Shown: positions 32,113-44,503 of the stretch, in pieces
How the letters are laid out: each line of letters begins with the position of its first letter
Position numbering within the stretch: the stretch's first letter is position 1
Assembly: GCA_020744425.1 (NCBI GenBank)
Contig: JAGMUV010000008.1
Span: 2,214,840 to 2,278,839 of the forward strand
Reading direction: 5' to 3'
Source of the DNA: Dactylonectria macrodidyma
Lineage: Eukaryota; Ascomycota; Sordariomycetes; Hypocreales; Nectriaceae
Length of the DNA stretch: 64,000 nucleotides
Notes under the pieces: model-generated
The model's input: only the letters and a program-made list of their open reading frames with translations
The model's database searches: none
Told to the model about the DNA's origin: nothing
Program-made: the position numbers and the translations under genes

Positions 32113-32249
32113 ATATTAAAGTAAATAAAATAAATAAAGTAATATATAAAGTATAATAATAAAATTTATTTTATAATATTTTTTTAAAATTAATTAAATA
32201 GTAATTTTTATATCTTTTTATACTTATAATAATTATACTACTTATAAAT

Positions 32250-33780
32250 CGCTATTAAAACTACTATTCAGACTTTTATTTTTATATTATTACATTTCTA
32301 TATTATATATTTATATTACTTAAGTTATCTTAAAATAAAGGACTTAATTAATTAGTTAATCTAATTATAAATATACTCTTATCCTTCCTCTCTTAACTAT
32401 TAAGAACTTAAAACCTTCTTTTACTAAATCCTTTAACTTATTATAGTTAATATTAAAAGCAACTATAATAAGATTCCCTTAATTTCTAATATATTACTCC
32501 TTTAACTATATATTAATTAGTATAATATTAGTTTATAATTATATAACTTATATATTATAATTTTTTAAATTATTAAAAAAAGTATTATTATTAGTTATTA
32601 TTTCTTTTTATTTCTTCTTTTAAGTTAATTCTTTTAATAAGACTTATTCTATTTTAATTTATTAGATTATATCCTTATTTAATAAGGCTTATAAAAATAA
32701 GTTCTTTTAAAGAATAACGTACTTAATAAGTGAGTAGGCCAAACAAGCGAGTGAGCCACTTTGAAATTTCCTAGCATTTATACCTTAAATGAAAATATCT
32801 TTAAAATATTCTCTAAAATTCAAACTAAGAGTGAAATAGCTAATATTATAGAAATAGCTCTATTATATATTAAAAAATCAATATTAATTTTCTTAGCTTT
32901 TTTAAAAAATTACTTAATAAGCTATATTAAAAATGCTTATTCATACTGTATACCTAGCTATTTCTATATAAAGGAATTTTTTAAAAAATTTAAAAAAATT
33001 ATTATATAGTTTTTTTTTTAATTAAATAATTAAAACTATTTTTATTTTATTTTTAATAATTAAATAGCTAGTTTTAAATTTTTAAAGTTTAGCTCTTTTT
33101 AGTGCATAGTATTCGTAGCCTACTCGCTTGTTTAGCTCACTCACTTATTAAGTATGTTATAATAATTAAAAATTACTAATTAAATAAGCTATTTATAACT
33201 TAAGAAGTAGGCTTTAATATTCTTTAATTCTCTTAACTAATATATATATAAGATGATTCTTATATATTAATATTAATAAGGGTCTATTAAGCTATTATAT
33301 AATGTATTATATATATATTATATTATTTATTTAGTTAAGGGAGGTTATTATAAGTCAGTTATATTATCAGTAGTTAAATTATAATATAATAAGAATTGTA
33401 AAATAGTAATTAAATTATAACTTAGAATTATAATAAGCTTAGAATGCAATGAATATAGAGGTCAGCTTTCCTTATAGAGCTTTTATTATATAACGATTTT
33501 GCCTTCTAATATCTAGCTTTTCTATTTAGCTTTTCTATCTAGCTTTTCTACTTAGCTTTTCTATCTAGCTTTCTAGCTACTTAATGCATCTTAAAGAGTT
33601 AATTAGGATAGTAAGGCTTATACTTTAATATAGTAAAAACTCTAGTCATTCTGAGTTACTATTGCTTTAGGCTTAGGAGGTTTTAAGCCTTTATATTATT
33701 ATATACTATTAATTTTTTTTTATAACTATTTAATCTCTAGCCCCTTTCTAAGTGAGTGCTACTAAGGACTATAACCTTGA
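32250..33780 (+). mobile_element. D3: element D copy in T2, carrying m2
   Basis: It starts CGCTATTAAAACTACTATTC and ends ACTATAACCTTGA. Flanks are TACTACTTATAAAT and TATTACTTATAAAT, a 14-bp duplication with one C/T difference. Net length without m2 is 1088 bp. Confidence 0.9.
32717..33157. mobile_element. m2: TIR element, 441 bp, in D3
   Basis: Ends ACGTACTTAATAAGTGAG and its inverted copy, flanked by TA (32715-32716, 33158-33159). Same variant as m11 and m13. An 82-codon open frame inside is not conserved in m11 or m13 and is not counted as a gene. Confidence 0.92.
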
Positions 33781-34396
33781 TATTACTTATAAATATAATT
33801 ATTAAAGAGCTAAATATAAAGATCTAATTATTATTTATAATTAGTTTAAGATTATAAAGAATATAATAATAAAATATAATATTATTTTTATTAATATTTA
33901 TAATTTTAATAAGATTAGCTTTATAATAAGCTTAATTATAAAAAAATGCATTTTAAAGTCTAGTTATTATTTAATAAAGTTTAAAGCCTAATACTTACTA
34001 ATAAGTAATATATTATAATTAGTAAGTAGTCAGTTAGCTATTTTTTTAATATTATATAGTTATAAAAGAAATCCTTATGAATTTAAATTAAGAATGAACT
34101 AAATAATAATTTATTTCTTTAGATCGGATAGTTTATATAATTTAAGGATCTAATTATAATAAGTAATAATACTATTCTTTTAATTAAAGAGAGTACTATA
34201 CTTAACTTAATAGATCTTTATAGTATGTTAGAGACTTAATTTTAAGTCATTTTAATAGGCCTAAAGCATAAGAATGATATTTGCTTTATTATTTAATTAT
34301 AGTATTTTAAATGGTTAAGAATTAATAGATTAAGTAAGAAGATAAAAGGTTAAGGGATTTTTAATTAGTAAGCTTATTTAACTAGTATGCGTATTA

Positions 34397-35000
34397 TATA
34401 TATTAATTAATAAAAGTATAGTAAGTATATAATAAAGCTAAGAGATAATTCTTATATTTAATACTATAATTATAATAACAAAACCTATTTTACTATTATA
34501 AATATAATAATTAAAAAAGCTTTTAATAAATAAATTTAAAAAGGCTATTAAAAAATATAAATATATACTAATTTAATATTAAATTAAAAAATTAATTTAT
34601 TAAAAAATAACTAAGTATAAGATTTAAAGATATAATCATTATATTAAAATTATATTTTATATTAATTAATTTAATTATATAGAAATAGGTAATTATTCTT
34701 TAAGTATAGAATAAATATAAAATTAAAGTAAATATGAATATAATTATAAAAATTAGCTTAATTAATAAAAAGCTAGTATAAAAGCTAAGCTTTAAATTTG
34801 TATTAAATTAATAAGCTTTAATAAAACTATTTATTTTATATTATAAATATATTAAATAATCTTCTTTTTTTAAATTATTAAAAATTAATAAATACAAATT
34901 ATCTATTTATAAAAGCTTTATAAAGTTATTTTAAAGTAATAAATAACTTACTATTAATAAAAAACCTAATAAATTAAAAACATATTATAATAAATCTATA
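34397..35000. other. AT-rich stretch, nothing recognised
   Basis: Lies between T2 and m3. No terminal repeat, protein motif or match to the other families was seen. Confidence 0.4.
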
Positions 35001-35435
35001 ATATACATAATAAGCTTATATCACAGACAAGTATATATTACACTTAGATTTTTACCTTAAATTACGATTTTAAAGAAATTACTAAAAATTAAAACTAAGC
35101 CTAAAAAAGCTAAAAATCAGAATTAAAGTTAATTAAATATAAAATAATATAAAGAAATTTTACTATATTTTATTTATTTTTATTTATAAAGCTATTAAAA
35201 AAAAGCATATTTATACTATTTTTCTTCTTAAATTTATATTTTAAAGGCTTAATAAATTAGCTAAAAGTTTATAAAAATTACTCTCTTATGACTTTTTTTC
35301 TAGAGAATCTAATATTAATTTTCTAGAAATCTAATAATTAAATATCCTATTTTAGAAAATCTAAAATTTATACTTTTAGTTATATAGTATAGGTATGATA
35401 TATACTTGTTTGTAATATAAGCTTATTATATATGT
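35001..35435. mobile_element. m3: TIR element, 435 bp
   Basis: Ends ATATACATAATAAGC (a C/G-depleted form of ACGTAC...) and its inverted copy, flanked by TA (34999-35000, 35436-35437). Sequence closely follows m1 and m12 throughout. Confidence 0.9.
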
Positions 35436-35845
35436 TATATAATATAAAGTATTATAAAGTAAGTTTAATAAAAGATTCTAACTTTTTTATAAAAGACTTT
35501 ATTATAAATAATAAAAAAATATATATTATATATATATATAGTATATTAATTACTATTAAAACCATTATTCAGACTTTTATTTTTATATTATTTTATTTCT
35601 ATCTTATATATTTATATTACTTAAGTTATCTTAAGATAAAAGACTTAATTAATTAATTAACTTAATTATAAATAGACTCTTATTCTTCTTCCTTTATAAA
35701 ACTTTTCTTTATGAAATTCTTTAATCTATTAAATTCTTTAATCTATTAAATTATAATATTCTTTTAATTTTTAATATAATTAGTATTCTTTTAATTATAT
35801 ATTAATTAATATAATATTAATTTATAATTATATAATTTATATATT

Positions 35846-36772
35846 CACTATTAAAACCACTATTCAGACTTTTATTTCTATATTACTATATTTTTATATT
35901 ATATATTTATATTATTTAAGTTATCTTAAGATAAAGGACTGGATTGATTAGTTAACCTAGTTATAGATAGACTCTTATCCTTCCTCCCTTATAGAACCTT
36001 CCTCTACTAAATCCTTTAACTTATCATAGTTAATATTAGAAGCGACTGTAGCAGGATTCCCTTAGTTTCTAACGCAGTCATCACTCCTTCGGCTGCATAT
36101 TAATTAGTATAAGGTCGGCTTATAATTATATAACCCATGCGTTATACTTCTTATAACTAGGTCAGCTAAACTCAGCCTCTATTATAAGTCCTAAGCTAGA
36201 TAGATAAGATGCTCTTTATAGCTTAAGAAGTAAGCTTCGATCTTTTTTAATTCTTTTAGCTAGTATATATATAAGACGATTCTTATATACTAGTATTAGT
36301 AAGGGTCTACTAAGCTATTATATAATGCGCTATATATATTATATTATTTATTTAATTAAGGGGGGTTATTATAAATTAGTTATATTATAAGTAAGTAATT
36401 AAATTATAATATAATATTAAATTATAATATAATTAGAATTATAATAAGCTTAAAATATAATAAATGCAGAGCCTTTATAGGACTTTTATTATATAATGAT
36501 TTTACTTTCTAATATTTAGCTTTTCTATCTAGCTTTTCTATTTAGCTTTTCTATTTAGCTTTTTAATTACTTAATATATCTTAAAGAGTTAATTAGAATA
36601 ATAAGGCTTATACTTTAATATAGTAAAAACTCTAGTTATTTTAAATTACTATTACTTTAGGCATAGGTTTTAAGCCTTTATATTATTATTTATTATTAAT
36701 TATTTTTTTTATTTTTTTTTATTTAATTTCTAGCCCCTCTTTAAGTATATACTACTAAGGACTATAATCTTA
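35846..36772 (+). mobile_element. D5: shortened element D copy inside D4
   Basis: Flanked by a perfect 14-bp duplication ATAATTTATATATT (35832-35845 and 36773-36786), which is the interior of D4. The 5' third (about 35930-36300) is lightly mutated and GC-richer, the 3' part heavily mutated. It lacks about 150 bp after GCGTTATA. Confidence 0.88.
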
Positions 36773-37146
36773 ATAATTTATATATTATAATTTTTTAAAT
36801 TATTAAAAAAGTATTATTAATAGTTAATATTTCTTTTTATTTCTTTTTTAAATTAATTCTTTTAATAAGATTTACTTTATTTTAATTTATTAGATTATAT
36901 CCTTATTTAATAAAGCTTATAAGAATAAGTTTTTTAAAAAATATAATAATTAAAAATCATTAATTAAATAAGCTTTTTATAATTAAATTAATTAAACTTA
37001 GCGTTTATTATATATTTTAAATTAAATAAATATGATATTTTTTATAATTTAAAAAAGAAGCTTTAATCTTTTTTAATTCTTTTAATTAGTATATATATAA
37101 GATAATTCTTATATATTAATATTAATAAGGGTTTATTAATCTATTA

Positions 37147-37571
37147 ATGTATATAATATGCTAGTAGGATAAACAAGCAAGTATAACACTCTGATTTTTA
37201 CTTCAAATTACGATTTTTAAAAAATTATTAGAAATTCAAACTAAGCTTAAAATAGCTAAACATTTAAATTTAACTTATTTATAATATATATTATTTCTAT
37301 GAATTTCTTTAGATTATATATACATATAGCGCTGGTAGTATTAAATTCGTACTGTTTTTTTAGCTATTTTTACTTATAATTAGCTTAATAGTTTTTTTAA
37401 AAATATAAAAAAAAGACTAACTTATTAGCTTTTTAGTTAAATATCTAAAATTAATTTCCTAAAAATCGTAAAGCTTTATAGCCTATTTTAGAAATTTTAA
37501 AGTTTATACTTTTAGCTATATAATATAAGTATCACGCTCGCTTATTTATCTTACTCGCTTATTATATACAT
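37147..37571. mobile_element. m4: TIR element, 425 bp, in D4
   Basis: Ends ATGTATATAATATGC and the inverted right end, flanked by TA (37145-37146, 37572-37573). TIR core blocks GAGTAAGATA and GAGCGTGATA are read from the right end. Confidence 0.88.
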
Positions 37572-38007
37572 TATACAATATACTATATATATATTATATT
37601 ATTTATTTAATTAAAAAGAGTTATTTTAAGTTATAATATAATAAAAATTATAAAGTAATAATTAAACTATAACTTAGAATTATAATAAAGTAATTTAGAA
37701 TATAATAAACACTTATAAAGCTTTTATTATATAATAATTTTACTTTTTAATATCTAGCTTTTTTATTTAGCTTTTTAATCTAGCTTTTCTAATTATATAA
37801 TATATTTTAAAAAGTTAAATAGAATAATAAGGCTTATACTTTAATATAATAAAAACTCTAGTTATTTTAAAGTACTATTACTTTAGGCTTCAGTTTTAAG
37901 CCTTTATATTATTATTTATTATTAAATTTTTTTTTTAACTATTTAACCTCTAGCCTCTCTTTAAGTATGTATTACTAAGGACTATAACTTTAATATAGCA
38001 TATTAAT

Positions 38008-38566
38008 ATTAAATAAATAGTTATTATTTATTTTTAAAAAAGAAAACAAATAAGTATTAATATATCATTATTATAACTTAAATTAGAATAAAAGATCTTT
38101 AGTAAAACTAAAATTAAGAAATTATTACTTTAAAAAGAGTAAAATACTTTATTAAACTAATAACAAGTAAAAGGCCTTTTTTAAAAATAATATACTTTAT
38201 TAATAAAAAGTAAATAAATATTCTTTATAATTACTTTATTAAAGATATAATAATTAATTAAGTAAATAGCTTAATTAATATAGTAAGAATTCGAATTCTA
38301 TTTATTTTAAAAAAAAAAATAAAAGTATTAAAATATATATTAATTATTATAATTTAAATATAATTATTATTAAAAACTATTATCTTTTATTATTAAGTAA
38401 TAAATTATTTAATAAACTTATTAAAATAAAATAAATCTTTAAAATTAATATTTATAATATTTATTATTACATTTAAATTAAAAAAGAAGTTTAAATAAAA
38501 AATAGTATTTTATATAAAATATAATTACTATAAAAATATAATTATATTCTTTAAATTAATTAATAT
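38008..38566. other. AT-rich stretch, nothing recognised
   Basis: Between D4 and D6. No terminal repeats or protein motifs were seen. Confidence 0.4.
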
Positions 38567-39667
38567 TAAAGTTATAGTCCTTTAGTAATGCATACTTAGA
38601 AAAGGGCTAGAGATTAAATAGTAAAAAAAAAACTAATAATAAATAATAGTATAAAGGCTTAAAACCTAAGCCTAAAGTAATAGTAACTCAGAATGACTAA
38701 AGTTTTTACTATATTAGAGTGTAAGCCTTACTATCTTAATTAACCCTTTAAAATGCATTAAGTAACTAGAAAGCTAAATAGAAAAGCTAAATAAAAAAGC
38801 TAAATAAAAAAGCTAGATATTAGAAAGTAAAATCATTATATAATAAAAGCCTTATAAGAGCTCTGCATTTATTATATTCTAAGTTACCTTATTATAGTTC
38901 TAAATTATAATTTAATTACTTATTTATAATTTTAAATTATAATTTAACTTATTAAAAAATAACTCTTTATAATTTAACTAACTTATAATAAGTATTATAA
39001 TAAATATCTAATATAATATATTTTATATTTTTAATAACTTAAGTTTTAATAATTATTATACTCTTTTTATATATAATTTAAATATTAAATTTAATAAGAA
39101 TATAAAAACCTTTAATAAACTAAAGGCTATAATAATAAAATATAATCTTAAAAAAATTAGAACTATTAAAACTTAATAACTTTTTAATAATAAATAAGTT
39201 ATTTTAATAATCCTTAAAATTAAAGTATTCTTAAAATTATTTTTTTTAAAAGTAATTAATAATTTAAAAACTAAATTAAAAATAAATAATACTTTTTATA
39301 ATAATTAATAATAAAATTAGTTTTTAAAATATCTTTAAAAGAAATAGTATTCTTTAAGTTATTAATTAATATTAATAAAGGGTAGATAATATAAGTTATA
39401 AATAATATAGCTATTATTAATATATAAAATGACTGATATATTAGAAACTAAGGGAATTTAGTTACTTTTAATATTAACTGTAATAGGTTAAAGGATTTAG
39501 TAGAGAAAGGTTCTACTAATATAAGGGAGGAGGGATAAGAGTCTATCTATAACTAGGTTAACTAATTAATCGAGTCTTTTGTCTTAAGATAACTTAAGTA
39601 ATATAAATATATAATATAGAAATGCAGTAGTGCAAAAATAAAGGTCTGAATAGCGGTTTTAATAGTG
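38567..39667 (-). mobile_element. D6: element D copy
   Basis: About 1.10 kb, ends TAAAGTTATAGTCC and GGTTTTAATAGTG. Flanks AAATTAATTAATATT and AAATTTAATTAATAT are near-duplicates differing by one T. Heavily mutated. Confidence 0.8.
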
Positions 39668-39991
39668 AAATTTAATTAATATATTTATTATTTTTTAAAT
39701 ATATATTAACTAAGTATTTATTAAAGTACTTAATATATATTTTATAATATACTTTACTATTAAAACTACTATTCAGACTTTTATTTCTATATTACTGCAT
39801 TTTTATATAAGTATATATTACTTAAATTATCTTAAAATAAAAAACTTAATTAATTAATTAACTTAATTATATATAAACTCTTATCCCTCTTTTTATATAA
39901 AACCTTCTTTTATTAAATCCTTTAATTATTTTAAAATTCCTTTAGTTTTTAATATAATTATTACTCTTTTAATTATAAATTAATTAGTATT

Positions 39992-41073
39992 TACTATTAA
40001 AACCGCTATTTAGACTTTTATTTTTATAATACTACATTTTTATATAATTATATGTTTATATTACTTAAGTTATCTTAAGATAAAGGACTTAATTAATTAG
40101 TTAACTTTATTATAAATAGACTCTTATCCTTCCTTTCTTATAAAACCTTCTTTTACTAAATCCTTTAATTATTTTACTAAGTAATAGGATTCTTTTAGTT
40201 TTTAATATAATTATTACTCTTTAAATTATATATTAATTAATATAATATTAGCTTATAGTTATATAATTTATATATTATAGCTTTTTAAATTATTAAAGAA
40301 AGTATTATTAATAGTTATTATTTCTTTTTCTTTTTCTTTTAAGCTAATTCTTTTAATAAGACTTAGTTTATTTTAATTTATTAAATTATATTCTTATTTA
40401 ATAAAGCTTATAAGAATAAGTTCTTTTAAAAGATATAATAATTAAAAATTATTATTTAAATAAGCTTTTTATAATTAAATTAATTAAATTTAGCTTTTAT
40501 TATATATTTTAAATTAAATAAATAAAATACTTTTTATAATTTAAGAAATAAGCTTTAATCTTTTTTTAATTCTTTTAATTAATATATATATAAAATAATT
40601 CTTATATATTAATATTAATAAGAGTTTATTAAGTTATTATATAATATATTATATATATATTATATTATTTATTTAATTAAAAAGGGTTATTTTAAATTAT
40701 AATTAGAAATTATAAAGTATTAAATTATTATATAATTAAAATTATAATAAGCTTAATATATAATAAATATAAAGCTTTTATAAGGCTTTTATTATATAAT
40801 AATTTTACTTTTTAATATCTAGCTTTTTTATTTAGCTTTTTTATTTAGCTTTTCTATTTAGCTTTTTAATTACTTAATATATTTTAAAGAGTTAATTAAG
40901 ATAATAAGGCTTATATTTTAATATAGTAAAAACTCTAGTTATTTTAAGATACTATTGCTTTACGCTTAGGTTTTAAGCTTTTATACTATTATTTATTATT
41001 AAACTTTTTTTTTTTTACTATTTAATCTCTAGCATCTTTTTAAATATGCATTACTAAGGACTATAACCTTAGT
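39992..41073 (+). mobile_element. D8: element D copy inside D7
   Basis: 1082 bp, flanked by ATTAATTAGTAT (39979-39990) and ATTAACTAGTAT (41074-41085), 12 bp with one C/T difference. The uninterrupted target sequence is visible in other D copies, e.g. near 32510. Confidence 0.88.
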
Positions 41074-41445
41074 ATTAACTAGTATAATATTAGCTTATAA
41101 TTATATAACTTATATATTATAAGTCTTTAAATTATTAAAAAAAGTATTATTAATTTAAAAAAAATTCTATTTTTCTTTTTAAATTAATTATTTTAATAAG
41201 ACTTATTTTAATTTAATTTATTAAATTATATTTTTATTTAATAAAGGTTAGAAAAATAAGTTTTTTTAAAATATATAATAATTAAAAATTATTAATAAAA
41301 TAAACTTTTTATAATTAAATTAATTAAACTTAGCTTTTATTATATATTTTAAATTAAATAAGTAAAATACTTTTTATAATTTAAAAAATAGCCTTTGATT
41401 TTCTTTAATTCTTTTAATTAATATATATATAAAATAAATCTTATA

Positions 41446-41869
41446 ACGTATATAATAAGCGAGCGGCGCAGACAAGCGAGCGGCGTAGTGAGATTTTTAC
41501 CTCAAATCATGATTTTAAAATAATTCTTAAAATTTTAAACTAGGCCTAAAAAGTTAAAACTCTAAACTTAGCTTATTTATAATATATATTATTTTTAACA
41601 CTTTTTTTAAGCTATAAATACTTATTGTGCTAGTAGTATAAAATTCGCACTGTTTTTTTACTATTTTTACTTATAACTAGCTTAATAATTTTTTTAAAAG
41701 TCTAAAAAAAATACTAGCTTATTAACTATTTAGTTAAAGATTTAAAATTAAATCTCTAAAAATCCTAGAGCTATATAGGCTATTTTAAAAAAAAATTAAG
41801 TTTAGAGTTTTAAGTGTATAGTATATATGCGCTGCTCGCTTGTTTGCGCCGCTTGCTTATCATATACGT
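41446..41869. mobile_element. m5: TIR element, 424 bp, in D7
   Basis: Ends ACGTATATAATAAGCGAG and its inverted copy, flanked by TA (41444-41445, 41870-41871). TIR blocks GAGCGGCGCA and GAGCGGCGTA. Confidence 0.92.
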
Positions 41870-42119
41870 TATATGAATATTAATAAGAGTTTATTAAATT
41901 ATTATATAATATATTATATATATATTATATTATTTATTTAATTAAAGATAGTTATTATAAGTTAGTTATATTATAAATAATTAAATTATAATATATAATT
42001 ATAATAAGCTTAGAATATAATAAAGTAAAGCTCTTATTAAGCTTTTATTATATTATGATTTTACTTTTTAATATCTAGCGTTTTTATTTACCTTTTTAAT
42101 CTAATGTATATAATAAGTA

Positions 42120-42389
42120 GAACGATTTTGCCTTCTGACATCTAGCTTTTCTATCTAGCTTTTCTATCTACCTTTCCAGCTGCTTAACGCATCTCGAAGG
42201 GTTAATTAGGATAGCAAGGCTTGCACCCTGATGCAGTAGAAACTCTAGTCATTCTGAGGTACTATTGCCTTAGGCTTAGGTTTTAGGCCCTCACACTGTT
42301 ATTCACTATTGGTTGTTTTTTTTTTTTTACTGTTTAACCTCTGGCCCCTCTCTGAGGGTGCACTACTAAGGACTATAACCTTAAAAAAA
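42120..42389 (+). mobile_element. D9: 5'-truncated element D copy with A7 tail
   Basis: It contains only the last 270 bp of element D, ending ...ACTATAACCTTAAAAAAA. It is flanked by GTATATAATAAGTA (42106-42119) and GTATATAATAAGCA (42390-42403), a 14-bp duplication within the m6 terminus with one C/T difference. Lightly mutated. Truncation at the 5' end with a 3' A run and long duplication is the LINE/SINE pattern. Confidence 0.9.
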
Positions 42390-42480
42390 GTATATAATAA
42401 GCATGCTAGTTAAACAAGCTTGCTAGACACTCATACTATACAGCTAAAAGTAATACTATCAGATTTTTAAAAACAGGCTA

Positions 42481-42905
42481 ACGTATGTGATAAGCTTGCG
42501 TGACAAACAAGCTTGCGTGACACTTATACTGTGCATCTAAAAGTGTAAACTTTAAAATTTCTAAAACAGGCTCTATAATTCTGAGATTTTTAGGAAATTA
42601 ATTTTAGATATTTAATTAAAAAGTTAATAAGCTAGTCTTTTTTCTATATTTTTAAATAAATTATTAAGCTAGTTATAAATAAATATAGTATAATAGATAG
42701 TGCGAATTTAATACTGCTAGTGCTATAAATATATATAATCTAAAAAAATTCTTAAAAATAATATATTTTATAAGTAAGCTAGGCTAAAAATCTTATTTAT
42801 TTTAGGCTTAATTTGAATTTTTAAGAATTATTTTAAAACTGTAGTTTAAAGTGGAAATCAGAATGTTACGCTTACTTGTTTGTCACGCAAGCTTATTATA
42901 TACGT
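42481..42905. mobile_element. m7: TIR element, 425 bp, nested in m6
   Basis: Ends ACGTATGTGATAAGC and its inverted copy, flanked by TA (42479-42480, 42906-42907). TIR blocks TTGCGTGACA and TTGCGTGACA, identical to each other. Confidence 0.92.
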
Positions 42906-43382
42906 TATATAACTATTAAAAATATAAAAAAATCATTTTTAAATATTTAAAGAAAAAGAAAATAGAGTATTTTTCTTAAATTTTTACTTAGCTTATTATA
43001 TATAAAATTAAGAAGATCTATAGTATGAATAGGTTTTTTCTTAATAACTTTATAAAAACATCAAGTAACACTTTATAAAATTTGTTTATATAGGTTATTA
43101 TATAATTAGCTTATATCTTAAGTTTTAACAATTTTAAGTATAGTTCGGATTTTTAAGAATTTTTTAAAAATTATAATTCAAAGTATAAAATATAAGTGAT
43201 TAATATACTTATTTAACTAATATGCTTATTAAGTACGTTAGCTTTTTTAATTACTTAATGTATTTTAAAGAGTTAAATAATAAAGCTTATATCTTAATAT
43301 AATAAAAACTCTAGTTATTTTAAGTTATTATTACTTTAGACTTAAGTTTTAAGCCTTTATATAATTATTTATTATTAATTAT

Positions 43383-44501
43383 TAAAGGTATAGTCCTTTA
43401 GTAGCGCACAGTTAGAAAGAGGCTAGAGATTAAATAGTAAAAAAATAAAAAAATAACTAATAATAAATAATAATATAAAGGCTTAAAACCTAAGCCTAAA
43501 GTAATAGTAATTTAATAAAGTAATAGTAATTTAAAATAACTAGAGTTTTTACTATATTAGAATATAAGCCTTACTATTCTAATTAACCCTTTAAAATGTA
43601 TTAAGCAGTTAGAAAGCTAAATAGAAAAGCTAAATAAAAAAGCTAAATAGAAAAGCTAAAGATTAAAAAGTAAAATCATTATATAATAAAAGCTTTATAA
43701 AGGTTTATTATATTCTAAGCTTATTATAATTCTAATTATATTATAATTTAATACTTTATAATTCTTATATTATAATTTAATTACTTATAATATAATTAAC
43801 TTATAATAACCCCTCTTAACTAAATAAATAATATAATATATATATAATGCATTATATAATAATCTAGTAGACCCTTATTAATATTAGTATATAAGAATTA
43901 TTTTATATATATACTAATTAAAAGAATTAAAGAAAATCAAAGCCTACTTTCTAAACTATAAAGAGTATCTTATTTATTTAGCCTAAAACTTATAATAGAG
44001 GCTAAGTTTAGCTAACCTAATTATAAAAGGCTTATTTAGTTAGTAATCTTTAGTTATTATATCTTTTAAGAGAACTTATTCCTATAAGCCTTACTAAATA
44101 AGGATATAATCTGATAGATTAAGATAGAGTAAGTCTTATTAAAAGAATTAGCTTAAAGAAAAGTAAAGAAAGAAATAATAACTATTAATAATGCTTTCTT
44201 TAATAACTTAAAGAGTACTAATTATAACGCATAGGTCATGCAGTTATAGGCCGACCTTGTGCTGATCAATATGCAGCTGAAGGAGTGATGACTGCGTTAG
44301 AAACTAAGGGAATCCTGCTGGGTTGAAGGATTTGGCGGAGGAAGGTTGGTTCTAGGGGAGGAGGGATAAGAGTCTATCTATAACTAGGTCAACCAATCAA
44401 TCGAGTCCTTCGTCTTAAGACAACTCAAGCAATGCAAACACGTGACTGTATAGAAACGCGGCAGCGCAGAAACAAAAGTCCGAATAGCGGTTTTAACAGC
44501 G
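43383..44501 (-). mobile_element. D10: chimeric element D copy
   Basis: Reads as a whole element D, left end TAAAGGTATAGTCC, right end GGTTTTAACAGCG. Left flank is D7 and right flank is repeat R3a, and no duplication joins them. Bases 43383-44220 are heavily mutated, while 44224-44501 are GC-richer and nearly clean, with a step near 44222. Best read as two D copies joined by recombination or deletion. Confidence 0.7.
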
Positions 44502-44503
44502 AA

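Larger units (their letters stand above)
22190..34394 (-). mobile_element. T2: Pot2/Fot1-like DNA transposon, split by nested insertions
   Basis: Left and right ends are inverted repeats flanked by TA (22188-22189 and 34395-34396): left continues into TAAATAAGCTTACTAATT, and the right end reverse-complements to the same with a few C/T changes. The body (22290-22991 and 32118-34380) is homologous to T1. It is interrupted by the copia-like element (22997-32112) and by D3 (32250-33780). Removing them and their target duplications leaves about 1.54 kb, shorter than T1 because a segment equivalent to 26330-26580 and part of a 9-bp array are missing. The degraded transposase reads on the minus strand, as in T1. 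The outer element is the oldest in this nest. Confidence 0.75.
35551..37993 (+). mobile_element. D4: element D copy interrupted by D5 and m4
   Basis: Flanked by TATAGTATATTAAT (35537-35550) and TATAGCATATTAAT (37994-38007), a 14-bp duplication with one C/T difference. Subtracting D5, m4 and their duplications leaves 1075 bp, the normal element length. Confidence 0.9.
42104..43238. mobile_element. m6: TIR element split by D9 and m7
   Basis: TA-flanked (42102-42103, 43239-43240), ends ATGTATATAATAAG and CTTATTAAGTACGT. Removing D9 with its 14-bp duplication (284 bp) and m7 with its TA (427 bp) leaves exactly 424 bp, the same as m5. TIR blocks ATGCTAGTTA and TTGCTAGACA. Confidence 0.88.
39755..43382 (+). 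mobile_element. D7: element D copy split by D8, m5 and m6, cut short by D10
   Basis: It starts TACTATTAAAACTACTATTC. Sequence continues on both sides of D8 (39992-41073), of m5 and of m6, resuming at 43241 with the 13-bp-repeat region. It stops at the D10 junction near 43382 before its own 3' end. Confidence 0.8.

Noticed and set aside
32761..33009. 82-codon open frame in the AT-rich block
   Set aside because: It lies wholly within TIR element m2 and is not conserved in the related m11 and m13. A Lys/Ile/Phe-rich chance frame is expected in such DNA.
35432..35656. 74-codon open frame
   Set aside because: It runs across the end of m3, unrelated spacer and the start of D4, so it cannot be a conserved gene.
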